Shown piece by piece: positions 9,105 to 17,131 of a stretch of 64,000 bases of DNA. Where the stretch lies: NCBI GenBank assembly GCA_011620345.1, contig WOZJ01000066.1:19228-83227 (forward strand), read 5' to 3'. The notes beneath the pieces are model-generated. The model saw only the letters and a program-made list of their open reading frames with translations. It ran no database searches and was not told the origin of the DNA. The stretch comes from Nitrospirota bacterium. Its GTDB lineage: Bacteria; UBA2233. Numbering within the stretch: the first letter of the stretch is position 1; the number at the start of each line of letters is the position of its first letter. The position numbers were made by a program, and so were the translations under genes.

Positions 9105-9820
9105 CGAAGGGCCTTACTCGAGACGGCTTAATGGCGCTCTACCGGGCGATGACGGCGCACTTTGGACCAAGCGGCTGGTGGCCCGCGAACAGCCCGTTCG
9201 AGGTGATGGTCGGTGCGATCCTTACCCAAAACACGGCCTGGGCAAACGCGGCCAAGGCCATCGAGAACCTAAAGGCCAACGGGCTTCTTTCGCTAGAGGC
9301 AATCGAGCGCTCGAGCGAAGAAGGGCTTGCCCGCGTGATCCGCTCCTCGGGGGCCTTCAACCAGAAGGCCAAAAGGCTCAAAACCTTCGTTTCTTACCTG
9401 ATCCAGCGCTTTGGCGGGAGCCTAGAGGAGATGAGGCAGGTAGAAACGGCGAAACTGCGAGAGGAACTGCTCAAAACCCACGGAATCGGGCCCGAGACGG
9501 CCGACACGATCTTGCTGTACGCCGTAGGCAAGCCCGTTTTTGTGATCGATGCCTACACCAAGCGAATCCTGGCCAACCATGGCCTCGTTACGCAGGATGT
9601 GCCATACGAAGCGCTCCGGGGGTGCTTCGAGTGCAACCTTGAGCCCGAAGTGGCACTCTTTCGGGAGTTCCATGCCCAGATCGTCTTGACGGGCAAGCAT
9701 TTTTGCAGGAAACGCCCGCTTTGCTTCTCTTGCCCCCTAGAGCCGTTCTTGGAGCAACGCAGGGCCGGCGTAGACGAACCAGAAACAAGGAAGCAGACAT
9801 GCCTTTCGTTGCCCTGTTGA
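9101..9820 (+). CDS. Endonuclease III-like HhH-GPD DNA glycosylase
   Basis: 'PFEVMVGAILTQNTAWANAAKAIENL', 'LLKTHGIGPETADTILLYAVGKPVFVIDAYTKRIL', cluster region 'CRKRPLCFSC'. Confidence 0.88.
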   Translation: MTKGLTRDGLMALYRAMTAHFGPSGWWPANSPFEVMVGAILTQNTAWANAAKAIENLKANGLLSLEAIERSSEEGLARVIRSSGAFNQKAKRLKTFVSYLIQRFGGSLEEMRQVETAKLREELLKTHGIGPETADTILLYAVGKPVFVIDAYTKRILANHGLVTQDVPYEALRGCFECNLEPEVALFREFHAQIVLTGKHFCRKRPLCFSCPLEPFLEQRRAGVDEPETRKQTCLSLPC

Positions 9821-10584
9821 GCGATTTCGGCTCGAAAGGGCCCTACGTTGGCCTCATGAAGGCCGAGGTGGTAAGGCGCGCCAAGGATGCATGCCTGATC
9901 GACATCACCCACGAGGTAAGCCCTTTTTGCATTCTCGAGGGGGCGTTCTTGCTGATGCGCGCAATGGAGTATTTCCCCCAAGGAACGGTGTTTTTGGCCG
10001 TTGTAGACCCAGGAGTCGGCACGCCAAGGCCCGCTTTGGTCCTCAAAGCCAACAAGAAGACCTTTATCGGACCGGACAACGGCCTGCTTGCCGGCGTGGC
10101 GCAAAAAGCCGGCTTGGAGGCGCTCTACGAAATCGATTTAGAGAAGCTCAAGGCCTACGGCCCCATTTCCAACACCTTCCACGGAAGGGACGTGTTTGCG
10201 AGGGTGGCGGGGCTTTTGTTGGCCGGGGAAGAGTCGTTCCTTACCCCCCGCAACGCCCCGCCCGAACCTTTGCCGGAGCTTTTCTGGATGGAAACCGAAG
10301 GAGGCATTGCGGGCAAGATCGCCCACATCGACCGTTTCGGTAACCTCGTTACGACGATCCCTTGGCCGTCCTCCGAAGACGAAGGCCGTTCTTTGGCCTG
10401 GGTCGTCCGGATGGGCGGCCATACCATAACTCAAAAGGTCGAAACCTACTTGCAAGGGAACGGGAGCTTTCCGTTCTTCTTGGAGTCCAGCTTCGGAACG
10501 CTCGAGATTGCCATGCGCGAGCGTTCCGCCAAGGATTTCTTGGGCGCGGACTTGGGCGAGGAGGTGACGCTTGCAAGCGCGTGA
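9799..10584 (+). CDS. S-adenosyl-L-methionine hydroxide adenosyltransferase (SAM hydrolase, DUF62 family)
   Basis: 'ALLSDFGSKGPYVGLMKAEV', 'GTVFLAVVDPGVGTPRPALVLKANKKTFIGPDNGLL', 'NTFHGRDVFARVAG', 'HIDRFGNLVTTI'. Confidence 0.88.
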   Translation: MPFVALLSDFGSKGPYVGLMKAEVVRRAKDACLIDITHEVSPFCILEGAFLLMRAMEYFPQGTVFLAVVDPGVGTPRPALVLKANKKTFIGPDNGLLAGVAQKAGLEALYEIDLEKLKAYGPISNTFHGRDVFARVAGLLLAGEESFLTPRNAPPEPLPELFWMETEGGIAGKIAHIDRFGNLVTTIPWPSSEDEGRSLAWVVRMGGHTITQKVETYLQGNGSFPFFLESSFGTLEIAMRERSAKDFLGADLGEEVTLASA

Positions 10585-11401
10585 GCGTACGCTAGCGCTT
10601 TCTTTGTTCGTGCTCACGCTTGTGACGACCACGCTCGCGGGGGCTATTCAGCAGGGCGTAAACCCTCTTTCCGACCCAAAGGGGGTGCTAGCCGGACTTC
10701 CCTTTGCGATTACGCTCATGGCCATACTGGGCTGCCACGAGATGGGGCATTTCTTGGCCTCCAAATGGCACAGGGTGAGTACCTCGTACCCCATGTTCAT
10801 CCCGGCCCCCACGCTTCTTGGGACCTTTGGGGCGTTCATCCGGATGCGTGGCATCCCCCCAAGCAGGTCTGCTCTCCTGGATATCGGCGCCGCCGGTCCT
10901 TTAAGCGGCCTTGCCGTCGCCTTGCCCATCTGGCTGGTCGAGCTTCATAAAGCCACCCCGCCCGCTTTGCTGGGCCGGCTTCCGGGGGGCTATGGAATCG
11001 AGCTGGGAAGCTCGCTTTTGGTTTGGATGACCTCACACAACGCCCATGGGTACTCGGGCGAGCTCGTCTTGACGAGCGTCGGGTTTGCCGCATGGATCGG
11101 GTTCTTCGTGACCTGCCTGAACCTCTTGCCCATCGGCCAGCTAGACGGCGGCCATATCCTCTATGCGCTCCTTGGGGGACGCGCACGGAAGCTTAGCCTC
11201 GTGTTCTGGGCGGGTCTTATCGGATGCGGGATGTTTTGGGATGGATGGTTGGTTTGGGCGTTCTTGTTGGCGATTCTTGGCATCCGTCACCCACAGAGCG
11301 TGTGGCTCGAGCAAAGCAGGCTTGGGACAGGACGCAAGCTTCTTGGCCTGTTTGTCCTTTTGGTGTTTGTCCTATGCTTTGTCCCCGTACCCTTCCGTTA
11401 G
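10571..11401 (+). CDS. Site-2 protease-like membrane metalloprotease (M50)
   Basis: 'LGCHEMGHFLASKWHRV' (HExxH) and 'NLLPIGQLDGGHILYAL', multiple hydrophobic segments. Confidence 0.9.
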   Translation: MQARERTLALSLFVLTLVTTTLAGAIQQGVNPLSDPKGVLAGLPFAITLMAILGCHEMGHFLASKWHRVSTSYPMFIPAPTLLGTFGAFIRMRGIPPSRSALLDIGAAGPLSGLAVALPIWLVELHKATPPALLGRLPGGYGIELGSSLLVWMTSHNAHGYSGELVLTSVGFAAWIGFFVTCLNLLPIGQLDGGHILYALLGGRARKLSLVFWAGLIGCGMFWDGWLVWAFLLAILGIRHPQSVWLEQSRLGTGRKLLGLFVLLVFVLCFVPVPFR

Positions 11402-12045
11402 GGCTCAAGCTCGCCAAGCTTAAGGCCGGCCTCTTGAAGCCTTTCGAAGAGCTCCGGTTGTTTCCCTCGGTCGATCTCCACCCGAAACTTGTAACTTGGC
11501 CTTTTTGCCCCTTCGAGCCCTTCAACGGCAACGCTCAATACCTTGCCTCCAAGGCCCGAAACGGCCCCGAAGGCGGTGGCGAGCGCCTTGTGGCCTTCGT
11601 CCTCTTCGAGGAGGAACGTCGTCCCTTCTTTTAGCATCCCTAAAATGCCGATCAAAAGGAGCAAAAGGTCCGAACGGGTGAGGATGCCCATGATTCTCCG
11701 GTCTTCGAGGACGACCAGCGCGCCAATCTTTTTGGTAAACATCAAATAAGCCGCCCGCTCTACGTCCGTATCCGGCCGGACGAACAAAGGCTCTTGCGTC
11801 ATGACGTCTTTGACAAACACGAGGTTCTTGAAGTAAAAGTAGCGTTTTTCCTCGCCCATCCGGTTGGCCGGAACGAGCGCTTGCCTTAGGTCTTTGTCCG
11901 AGATGATACCAATGAGGCGGTCCTGATCGTCGACGACTGGCAGGTGTCGGATGCCTTTTTTTCTTAGGATTTCGAAGGCCTCTTCGATGGGGAGGGCTGG
12001 CGTGACCGTAATGACGGGCGCCTTCATGATCTCTGAGACTTTCAT
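11398..12045 (-). CDS. CBS-domain pair protein (AcuB-like)
   Basis: 'MKVSEIMKAPVITVTPALPIEEAFEILRKKGIRHLPVVDDQDRLIGIISDKDL' plus second CBS 'VKDVMTQEPLFVRPDTDVERAAYLMFTKKIGALVVLEDRRIMGILTRSDLL'. Confidence 0.88.
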   Translation of the reverse strand: MKVSEIMKAPVITVTPALPIEEAFEILRKKGIRHLPVVDDQDRLIGIISDKDLRQALVPANRMGEEKRYFYFKNLVFVKDVMTQEPLFVRPDTDVERAAYLMFTKKIGALVVLEDRRIMGILTRSDLLLLLIGILGMLKEGTTFLLEEDEGHKALATAFGAVSGLGGKVLSVAVEGLEGAKRPSYKFRVEIDRGKQPELFERLQEAGLKLGELEP

Positions 12046-12088
12046 GGCCTTTCACCACACATTAAGTAAAGAATAAACTTTCATTCAT

Positions 12089-12118
12089 AGTATACGATAG
12101 GATGGCCTAAATCGGCAA
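12089..12118 (-). promoter_or_regulatory. Candidate promoter for CBS gene: TTGCCG-18-TATACT
   Basis: Minus strand hexamers at 12113-12118 and 12089-12094 with 18-nt spacer. Confidence 0.45.
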
Positions 12119-12126
12119 CATACAGG

Positions 12127-12155
12127 TTGACTTGAGGTTTAGCCGGGACTACCAT
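12127..12155 (+). promoter_or_regulatory. Candidate promoter for ssb / start of the long plus-strand gene run: TTGACT-17-TACCAT
   Basis: Plus strand hexamers 12127-12132 and 12150-12155, 17-nt spacer. Confidence 0.4.
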
Positions 12156-12199
12156 TAGGAGATGGACGGAGAGCAAACCTTCAAAAGAGCGGGAAGCCC

Positions 12200-12688
12200 A
12201 TGGGAAGCCTGAATAAAGTTCTTTTGATCGGGCGGCTGGGCGCCGACCCGGAAATTCGTTATGCCCAGGACGGTAGCCCGATTGCGACGCTGCGCCTGGC
12301 CACCTCCGAGTTCGGGCCGAGCAAGGACGGTAGGCGCGAAGAGCGCACCGAATGGCACCGGGTTGTATGCTTCGGAAGGCTGGCCAAGGTCTGCGAAGAT
12401 TACCTCCGGAAAGGCCGTCAAGCCTTTATCGAAGGCAGGATCCAAACCAGGCAGTGGGAATCTCCCCAAGGGAAACGCTTTATGACGGAGATCATCGCCT
12501 TGAACCTTCAGATGCTCGATTCCAGGACGGCTCACGAGGCCCCCAACGTTCAGCTTCCGGGCAAAGAAGGCCAGGAGGGGTCGTTTGCCGATTACGGGTT
12601 TGGGGCTCCAGTCGATGTCGATGAGCCGGCCACTAGCCTGGACAAGGGTTCGCCTTTGCAAAACCCGGATGACGAGCTCCCCTTTTAA
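12200..12688 (+). CDS. ssb: Single-stranded DNA-binding protein
   Basis: 'MGSLNKVLLIGRLGADPEIRYAQDGSPIATLRLAT', 'EWHRVVCFGRLAKVCEDYLRKG', acidic tip 'NPDDELPF'. Confidence 0.97.
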   Translation: MGSLNKVLLIGRLGADPEIRYAQDGSPIATLRLATSEFGPSKDGRREERTEWHRVVCFGRLAKVCEDYLRKGRQAFIEGRIQTRQWESPQGKRFMTEIIALNLQMLDSRTAHEAPNVQLPGKEGQEGSFADYGFGAPVDVDEPATSLDKGSPLQNPDDELPF

Positions 12689-12692
12689 GGGG

Positions 12693-13661
12693 ATGGATGC
12701 GCTCGCCCTTCCGATTCAGCACGACCTCGAGGCGTTGGAGGCGTGCCTTGATAGCCTGACGGAATCCAGGTTTCGGCAGGTTCCGGAGGTTAGCCGCTAC
12801 CTCATTCATGCAGGGGGTAAGCGCATTCGGCCCGTGGCGTGTTTTCTGGCCTGCAGGCTGTTCGACCCGCCCCATCCCGGGCGGATCCATGTGGCCGCCG
12901 CGATCGAGTTGCTGCACACGGCCACCCTTTTGCATGACGACATCGTCGATCAAGCGACGCTCAGGCGGGGAAGGCCCTCTGCCAACGCCCGGTTCGGAAA
13001 CCAACTTACCGTCCTGGTTGGAGACTACCTGCTTTCAAGGGCGACGCTTACGCTGATAGGGCTCAAAAACTTTCCCACTCTTGAGGTGTTTGCCCAAACG
13101 GCAAAGGCGATGGCCGAAGGAGAGGTTCTCCAGCTTGGCTATCAAGGGCTATCCAATTTGAGCCCTAAGGGTTATCTGACGCTGATTTTCAGAAAAACGG
13201 CCTCGCTTATGGGCACTTCTACCGGCGCCGCGGCCCTGTTGCACACCAGCGACCCCAAGGCCTTCAAGGCGCTGAAGGCTTACGGCGTGTACGTAGGATA
13301 TGCCTTTCAGATCATGGACGACGTGCTCGATTACGTAGCCAGGAGCGACGGGTTTGGAAAGGAGCGTTTCAAGGACATCAAAGAAGGCAAGGTTACACTC
13401 CCGTTGCTCTTAGCGCTCAAAAAGGCGAAGGCCTCCGAGAGGCGATTTTTGGAAAATCTGCTTGCCGAGCGTGCCGTCCCGGATGGGGCCGAGCAGGACT
13501 TGCTCGATGTTTTAGAGCGTACGAAGAGCATCTCCAGGGCCAAGCGTACGGCCGAGGCGTTTATCGAGAAGGCGTCGGATGCGCTCCTTCCTTTCGAGGG
13601 CCATTCCGCGGTATCCTCTCTAAAGGCGCTCGGCCGGTTCGTGATCGAGCGTACGCGCTAA
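12693..13661 (+). CDS. ispB: Polyprenyl diphosphate synthase
   Basis: 'HAGGKRIRPVACFLACRLF', 'LLHDDIVDQATLRRG', 'QIMDDVLDYV'. Confidence 0.9.
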   Translation: MDALALPIQHDLEALEACLDSLTESRFRQVPEVSRYLIHAGGKRIRPVACFLACRLFDPPHPGRIHVAAAIELLHTATLLHDDIVDQATLRRGRPSANARFGNQLTVLVGDYLLSRATLTLIGLKNFPTLEVFAQTAKAMAEGEVLQLGYQGLSNLSPKGYLTLIFRKTASLMGTSTGAAALLHTSDPKAFKALKAYGVYVGYAFQIMDDVLDYVARSDGFGKERFKDIKEGKVTLPLLLALKKAKASERRFLENLLAERAVPDGAEQDLLDVLERTKSISRAKRTAEAFIEKASDALLPFEGHSAVSSLKALGRFVIERTR

Positions 13662-13686
13662 TAGCAGGCGAATTTAGGATAGAACA

Positions 13687-15180
13687 ATGGGGACAATGGA
13701 ACAGACAGACCAAGTAGTCTCCAGGCTAAGCAAGCTTGAGGCGTTCAAGGAGCGTTTCGGGTTTGACTATCCTTCAGGGCCCAAGCCTGAAAGGACTGCC
13801 CGCCAGGCAGCCCTTTTTGCCCTCGAGCACGAGCAAGAGCTCAAAGAAAACCCGAGAGCCTTCGAACACGAGGTGTTTTCGTTGGCGGGCCGAATTCTTG
13901 GGATGCGCAGGTTCGGCAAGGCCGCCTTTTTCCACCTCCAGGACCAATCGGGCAAGTTACAAGCCTTCATCGAGTTTTCGGGCGTTGAGCCCGAAACGTT
14001 CGAGAAGTTCAAACTGCTCGATATCGGGGATATTGTCTGGGTCTTGGGCCCCCTTTTTTTTACTCGTACGGGAGAAATTACGCTTCGAGTATCGAAGGTT
14101 GAGCTGCTTTCCAAGGCGCTTCATCCGCTGCCCGAGAAATGGCACGGTCTTCAGGACAAAGAGCTACGGCTTCGAAAGCGCTACTTAGATTTCATCATCA
14201 ACAACGATGCCAAGGAGAGGGTACGGAAGCGTGCCCAGGCGCTTAGCTACCTCCGGGAATTCATGAACTCTAGGGGATTCCTGGAGGTCCAGACGCCTAT
14301 TTTCCATCCGATCCCCGGCGGAGCCGCCGCAAAGCCCTTTGAAACCCACCACAACGCCTTGGACAAGGACCTGTATTTGCGGGTGGCCCCGGAGCTTTAC
14401 CTGAAGCGCATGCTTGTGGGCGGGTTTGAGAGGATCTACGAGCTAGGGCCCTGTTTTCGGAACGAGGGGCTTTCAACAGAGCACAACCCAGAGTTCACGA
14501 TGCTCGAGAGCTACCAGGCCTACGCCACGTTTGAGGACGCGATGGAGCTTTTGGAGGCGCTGTTGCCTGGGCTGGCAAAAAGTCTTGGGCTAAGCCAAGA
14601 AGTCGTCTGGCAAGGGGAAACAGTAAGGCTCGAAGCACCCTTTCGGCGCCTTGCTTTCCACGATGCGCTCAAAACGGCAACGGGCCTGGACCAAAAGAGC
14701 CTTGAAAGCAAGGAAGCTCTCCTTAGGCTTATCAAAGAGCGGCTTGAGGCCAACGTGCCACAAGACTCTTCTGTGGTTGCCTTGCAGGTGGAGCTTTTTG
14801 AGGAGCTTGTCGAGCCAACCTTGACCCAGCCTACGTTCGTTACGCACTTTCCTGTCGAGGTATCCCCGCTTGCCAAACGCTCCAAAGAAAACCCGATGCT
14901 GACAGACCGCTTCGAGCTGTATTTGTTCGGCAAGGAGATCGCCAACGCCTTTAGTGAGTTGAACGACCCTGTAGACCAAAGAGGACGTTTCCAAAAAGAG
15001 ATGCAAAAACGGGATCTGGGCGACGAGGAAGCGCTTTATCTAGACGAAGATTTCCTCCATGCGCTCGAGTTCGGCATGCCTCCGGCTGCCGGGCTTGGCG
15101 TAGGGATCGATAGGCTCGTAATGCTCCTTACGGACACCCCTAGCATTCGTGACGTCATCGCATTCCCTACCCTAAGGTAA
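13687..15180 (+). CDS. lysS: Lysyl-tRNA synthetase, class II
   Basis: 'RILGMRRFGKAAFFHLQDQSGKLQ', 'FLEVQTPIFHPIPGGAAAKPFETHHNALD', 'GVGIDRLVMLLTD'. Confidence 0.96.
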   Translation: MGTMEQTDQVVSRLSKLEAFKERFGFDYPSGPKPERTARQAALFALEHEQELKENPRAFEHEVFSLAGRILGMRRFGKAAFFHLQDQSGKLQAFIEFSGVEPETFEKFKLLDIGDIVWVLGPLFFTRTGEITLRVSKVELLSKALHPLPEKWHGLQDKELRLRKRYLDFIINNDAKERVRKRAQALSYLREFMNSRGFLEVQTPIFHPIPGGAAAKPFETHHNALDKDLYLRVAPELYLKRMLVGGFERIYELGPCFRNEGLSTEHNPEFTMLESYQAYATFEDAMELLEALLPGLAKSLGLSQEVVWQGETVRLEAPFRRLAFHDALKTATGLDQKSLESKEALLRLIKERLEANVPQDSSVVALQVELFEELVEPTLTQPTFVTHFPVEVSPLAKRSKENPMLTDRFELYLFGKEIANAFSELNDPVDQRGRFQKEMQKRDLGDEEALYLDEDFLHALEFGMPPAAGLGVGIDRLVMLLTDTPSIRDVIAFPTLR

Positions 15181-15192
15181 AGACCCCGCACG

Positions 15193-16443
15193 ATGCCGCT
15201 TACACTCCTGATGGGCCTAAGGCACCTAAGGGCCCGTCGTCACCAGGCGTTTATCTCGTTCATCACGACCGTTTCCATCGCGGGGATTGCGATCGGTGTA
15301 ATGGCCATGATCGTCGTTCTTGCCGTGATGACGGGGTTCGAGGAGGACCTAAAAGAGAAGATTTTAGGCTTCAACGCGCACGTTCTAGTCCAGACGCCAG
15401 GGCCAAGTACGGTAGACCCTGCCGCGGCATTGTCGAAACTTGCTCAAGTCAAGGGCGTTACGTTTGCCGCCCCGTTTGTCCTTAGCCAGGTGATGGTCAG
15501 GGGAGGCGGGGAGAACGTCTCGGGCGTCGTGCTCAAAGGCATGGACCCAAAAGACTTAAAAAGGCTGCCCTCGCTCCAAAAAGCCCTCGCAGGCGGGGGA
15601 GTCGAAGGGCTCGAACCCGTGGGCGGCCCCCCTGGAGTGCTTCTCGGGAAGGAGCTTGCAGGCCAGCTAGGCGTGCTTCCGGGAGACGAGGTGGAGCTAA
15701 TCTCTCCTTTTGGAACCCCCACGCCGATGGGGATGGTTCCAAAGGTGCGGAAATTCCGTGTTGCGGGCGTTTTTGGACTCGGGCTCTACGAGGTGGATGC
15801 CGCTGTCGTGCTGGCGGGGCTTAAAACGGCCCAGGGCTTTTTGGACATGCAAGGCGAAATGACGGGTATCGAGCTCCGCATTTCCGATATTTACAGGGCA
15901 CGAACGATCGCGCGGCAAGTCCAGGAGACGCTCGGGTTTCCCTACCTCGTCCGGGACTGGATGGACATGAACCAAGGCATTCTAAGGGCGCTAAGGGTGG
16001 AAAAAACGGCGATGTTCGTCATTCTCATGCTGATCGTTCTTGTCGCTGCCTTCGACATCGTGACGACGCTCGTGATGGTGGTTATGGAAAAGCGCAAGGA
16101 TATCGCGATTCTCAAGGTGATGGGGGCAAGAGACGGCCAAATTCTGGGAGTGTTTATCTTCCAGGGGTTCGTGATCGGCCTAGCGGGTATTCTCTTGGGC
16201 GTAGCGGCCGGTATCTTGCTCGCGATGAACGTCGAGGTAGTCGTCCGGTTCTTTGAGCGCGTCTTTTCGCTCGAGCTGTTTCCCAAGGAGATCTACTCGC
16301 TCGATCGTTTTCCTTCGAAGCTGGAGGTAGGGGACATGCTCCGGGTATGCGCCATGACGGCGCTGGCTTGCCTTGCGGCAACGCTTTACCCTGCGCTTAT
16401 GGCTCTTAAGGTCGAGCCGACCGAGATTCTCAGGTATGAATAG
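15193..16443 (+). CDS. lolC: Lipoprotein-releasing ABC transporter permease (LolC/E family)
   Basis: 'LRHLRARRHQAFISFITTVSIAGIAIGVMAMIVVLAVMTGFEEDLKEKILGFNAHV', C-terminal FtsX-type TM region. Confidence 0.92.
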   Translation: MPLTLLMGLRHLRARRHQAFISFITTVSIAGIAIGVMAMIVVLAVMTGFEEDLKEKILGFNAHVLVQTPGPSTVDPAAALSKLAQVKGVTFAAPFVLSQVMVRGGGENVSGVVLKGMDPKDLKRLPSLQKALAGGGVEGLEPVGGPPGVLLGKELAGQLGVLPGDEVELISPFGTPTPMGMVPKVRKFRVAGVFGLGLYEVDAAVVLAGLKTAQGFLDMQGEMTGIELRISDIYRARTIARQVQETLGFPYLVRDWMDMNQGILRALRVEKTAMFVILMLIVLVAAFDIVTTLVMVVMEKRKDIAILKVMGARDGQILGVFIFQGFVIGLAGILLGVAAGILLAMNVEVVVRFFERVFSLELFPKEIYSLDRFPSKLEVGDMLRVCAMTALACLAATLYPALMALKVEPTEILRYE

Positions 16444-17131
16444 CGAGGAAACCCCCCGCTTCCTTTCGGTTGAGGGCTTGAGCAAACGCTTCAAAACGCC
16501 CGCAGGCGAGGTGAAGGTTCTAGAAGACGTCAGCTTTGAGGTGCAAAGGGGCGAGGCGCTGGCGATCGTCGGACCTTCGGGCGCGGGGAAGACCACGCTC
16601 TTGCATATCCTGGGGACTATTGAAAACCCAAGCGTGGGTCGTGTAAGATTTGGAGGTCTTGACCCTTTTTGCTTGAGCAGGAAGGCGCTCGCGCGGTTCC
16701 GGAATACGCGGATAGGGTTCGTGTTCCAAATGCACCACCTACTGCCGGAGTTTAGCGCCTTGGAGAACGTCATGATGCCGGCAGTCATTCAAGGAATGCC
16801 GGATAAAAGGGCAAGGCAGCGTGCGATGGAGCTTCTTTCGGAAGTAGGAATTGGACACAGGGCACGCCACAGGCCGGGCGAGCTCTCTGGCGGGGAGGCA
16901 CAAAGGGTGGCGATTGCCAGGGCTATCGTCAACGCGCCCGACCTCGTTTTGGCCGATGAGCCGACGGGCTCGTTGGACGAGGAAACGGGCGGGCGGGTTT
17001 TTGATCTTCTTTTGGGGCTCAACCGTGACAAGAACATGACGCTCGTCGTCGTGACGCACAACCATGAGTTTTGGGGCTTGATGGATCGTTGCCTTAAGCT
17101 AAGCCAAGGGAGAATCCGTGAAGAGGTCTAG
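16436..17131 (+). CDS. lolD: Lipoprotein-releasing system ATP-binding protein
   Basis: Walker A 'GPSGAGKTT', signature 'LSGGEAQRVAIARAI', Walker B 'LVLADEPTGSLD'; follows lolC. Confidence 0.92.
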   Translation: MNSEETPRFLSVEGLSKRFKTPAGEVKVLEDVSFEVQRGEALAIVGPSGAGKTTLLHILGTIENPSVGRVRFGGLDPFCLSRKALARFRNTRIGFVFQMHHLLPEFSALENVMMPAVIQGMPDKRARQRAMELLSEVGIGHRARHRPGELSGGEAQRVAIARAIVNAPDLVLADEPTGSLDEETGGRVFDLLLGLNRDKNMTLVVVTHNHEFWGLMDRCLKLSQGRIREEV

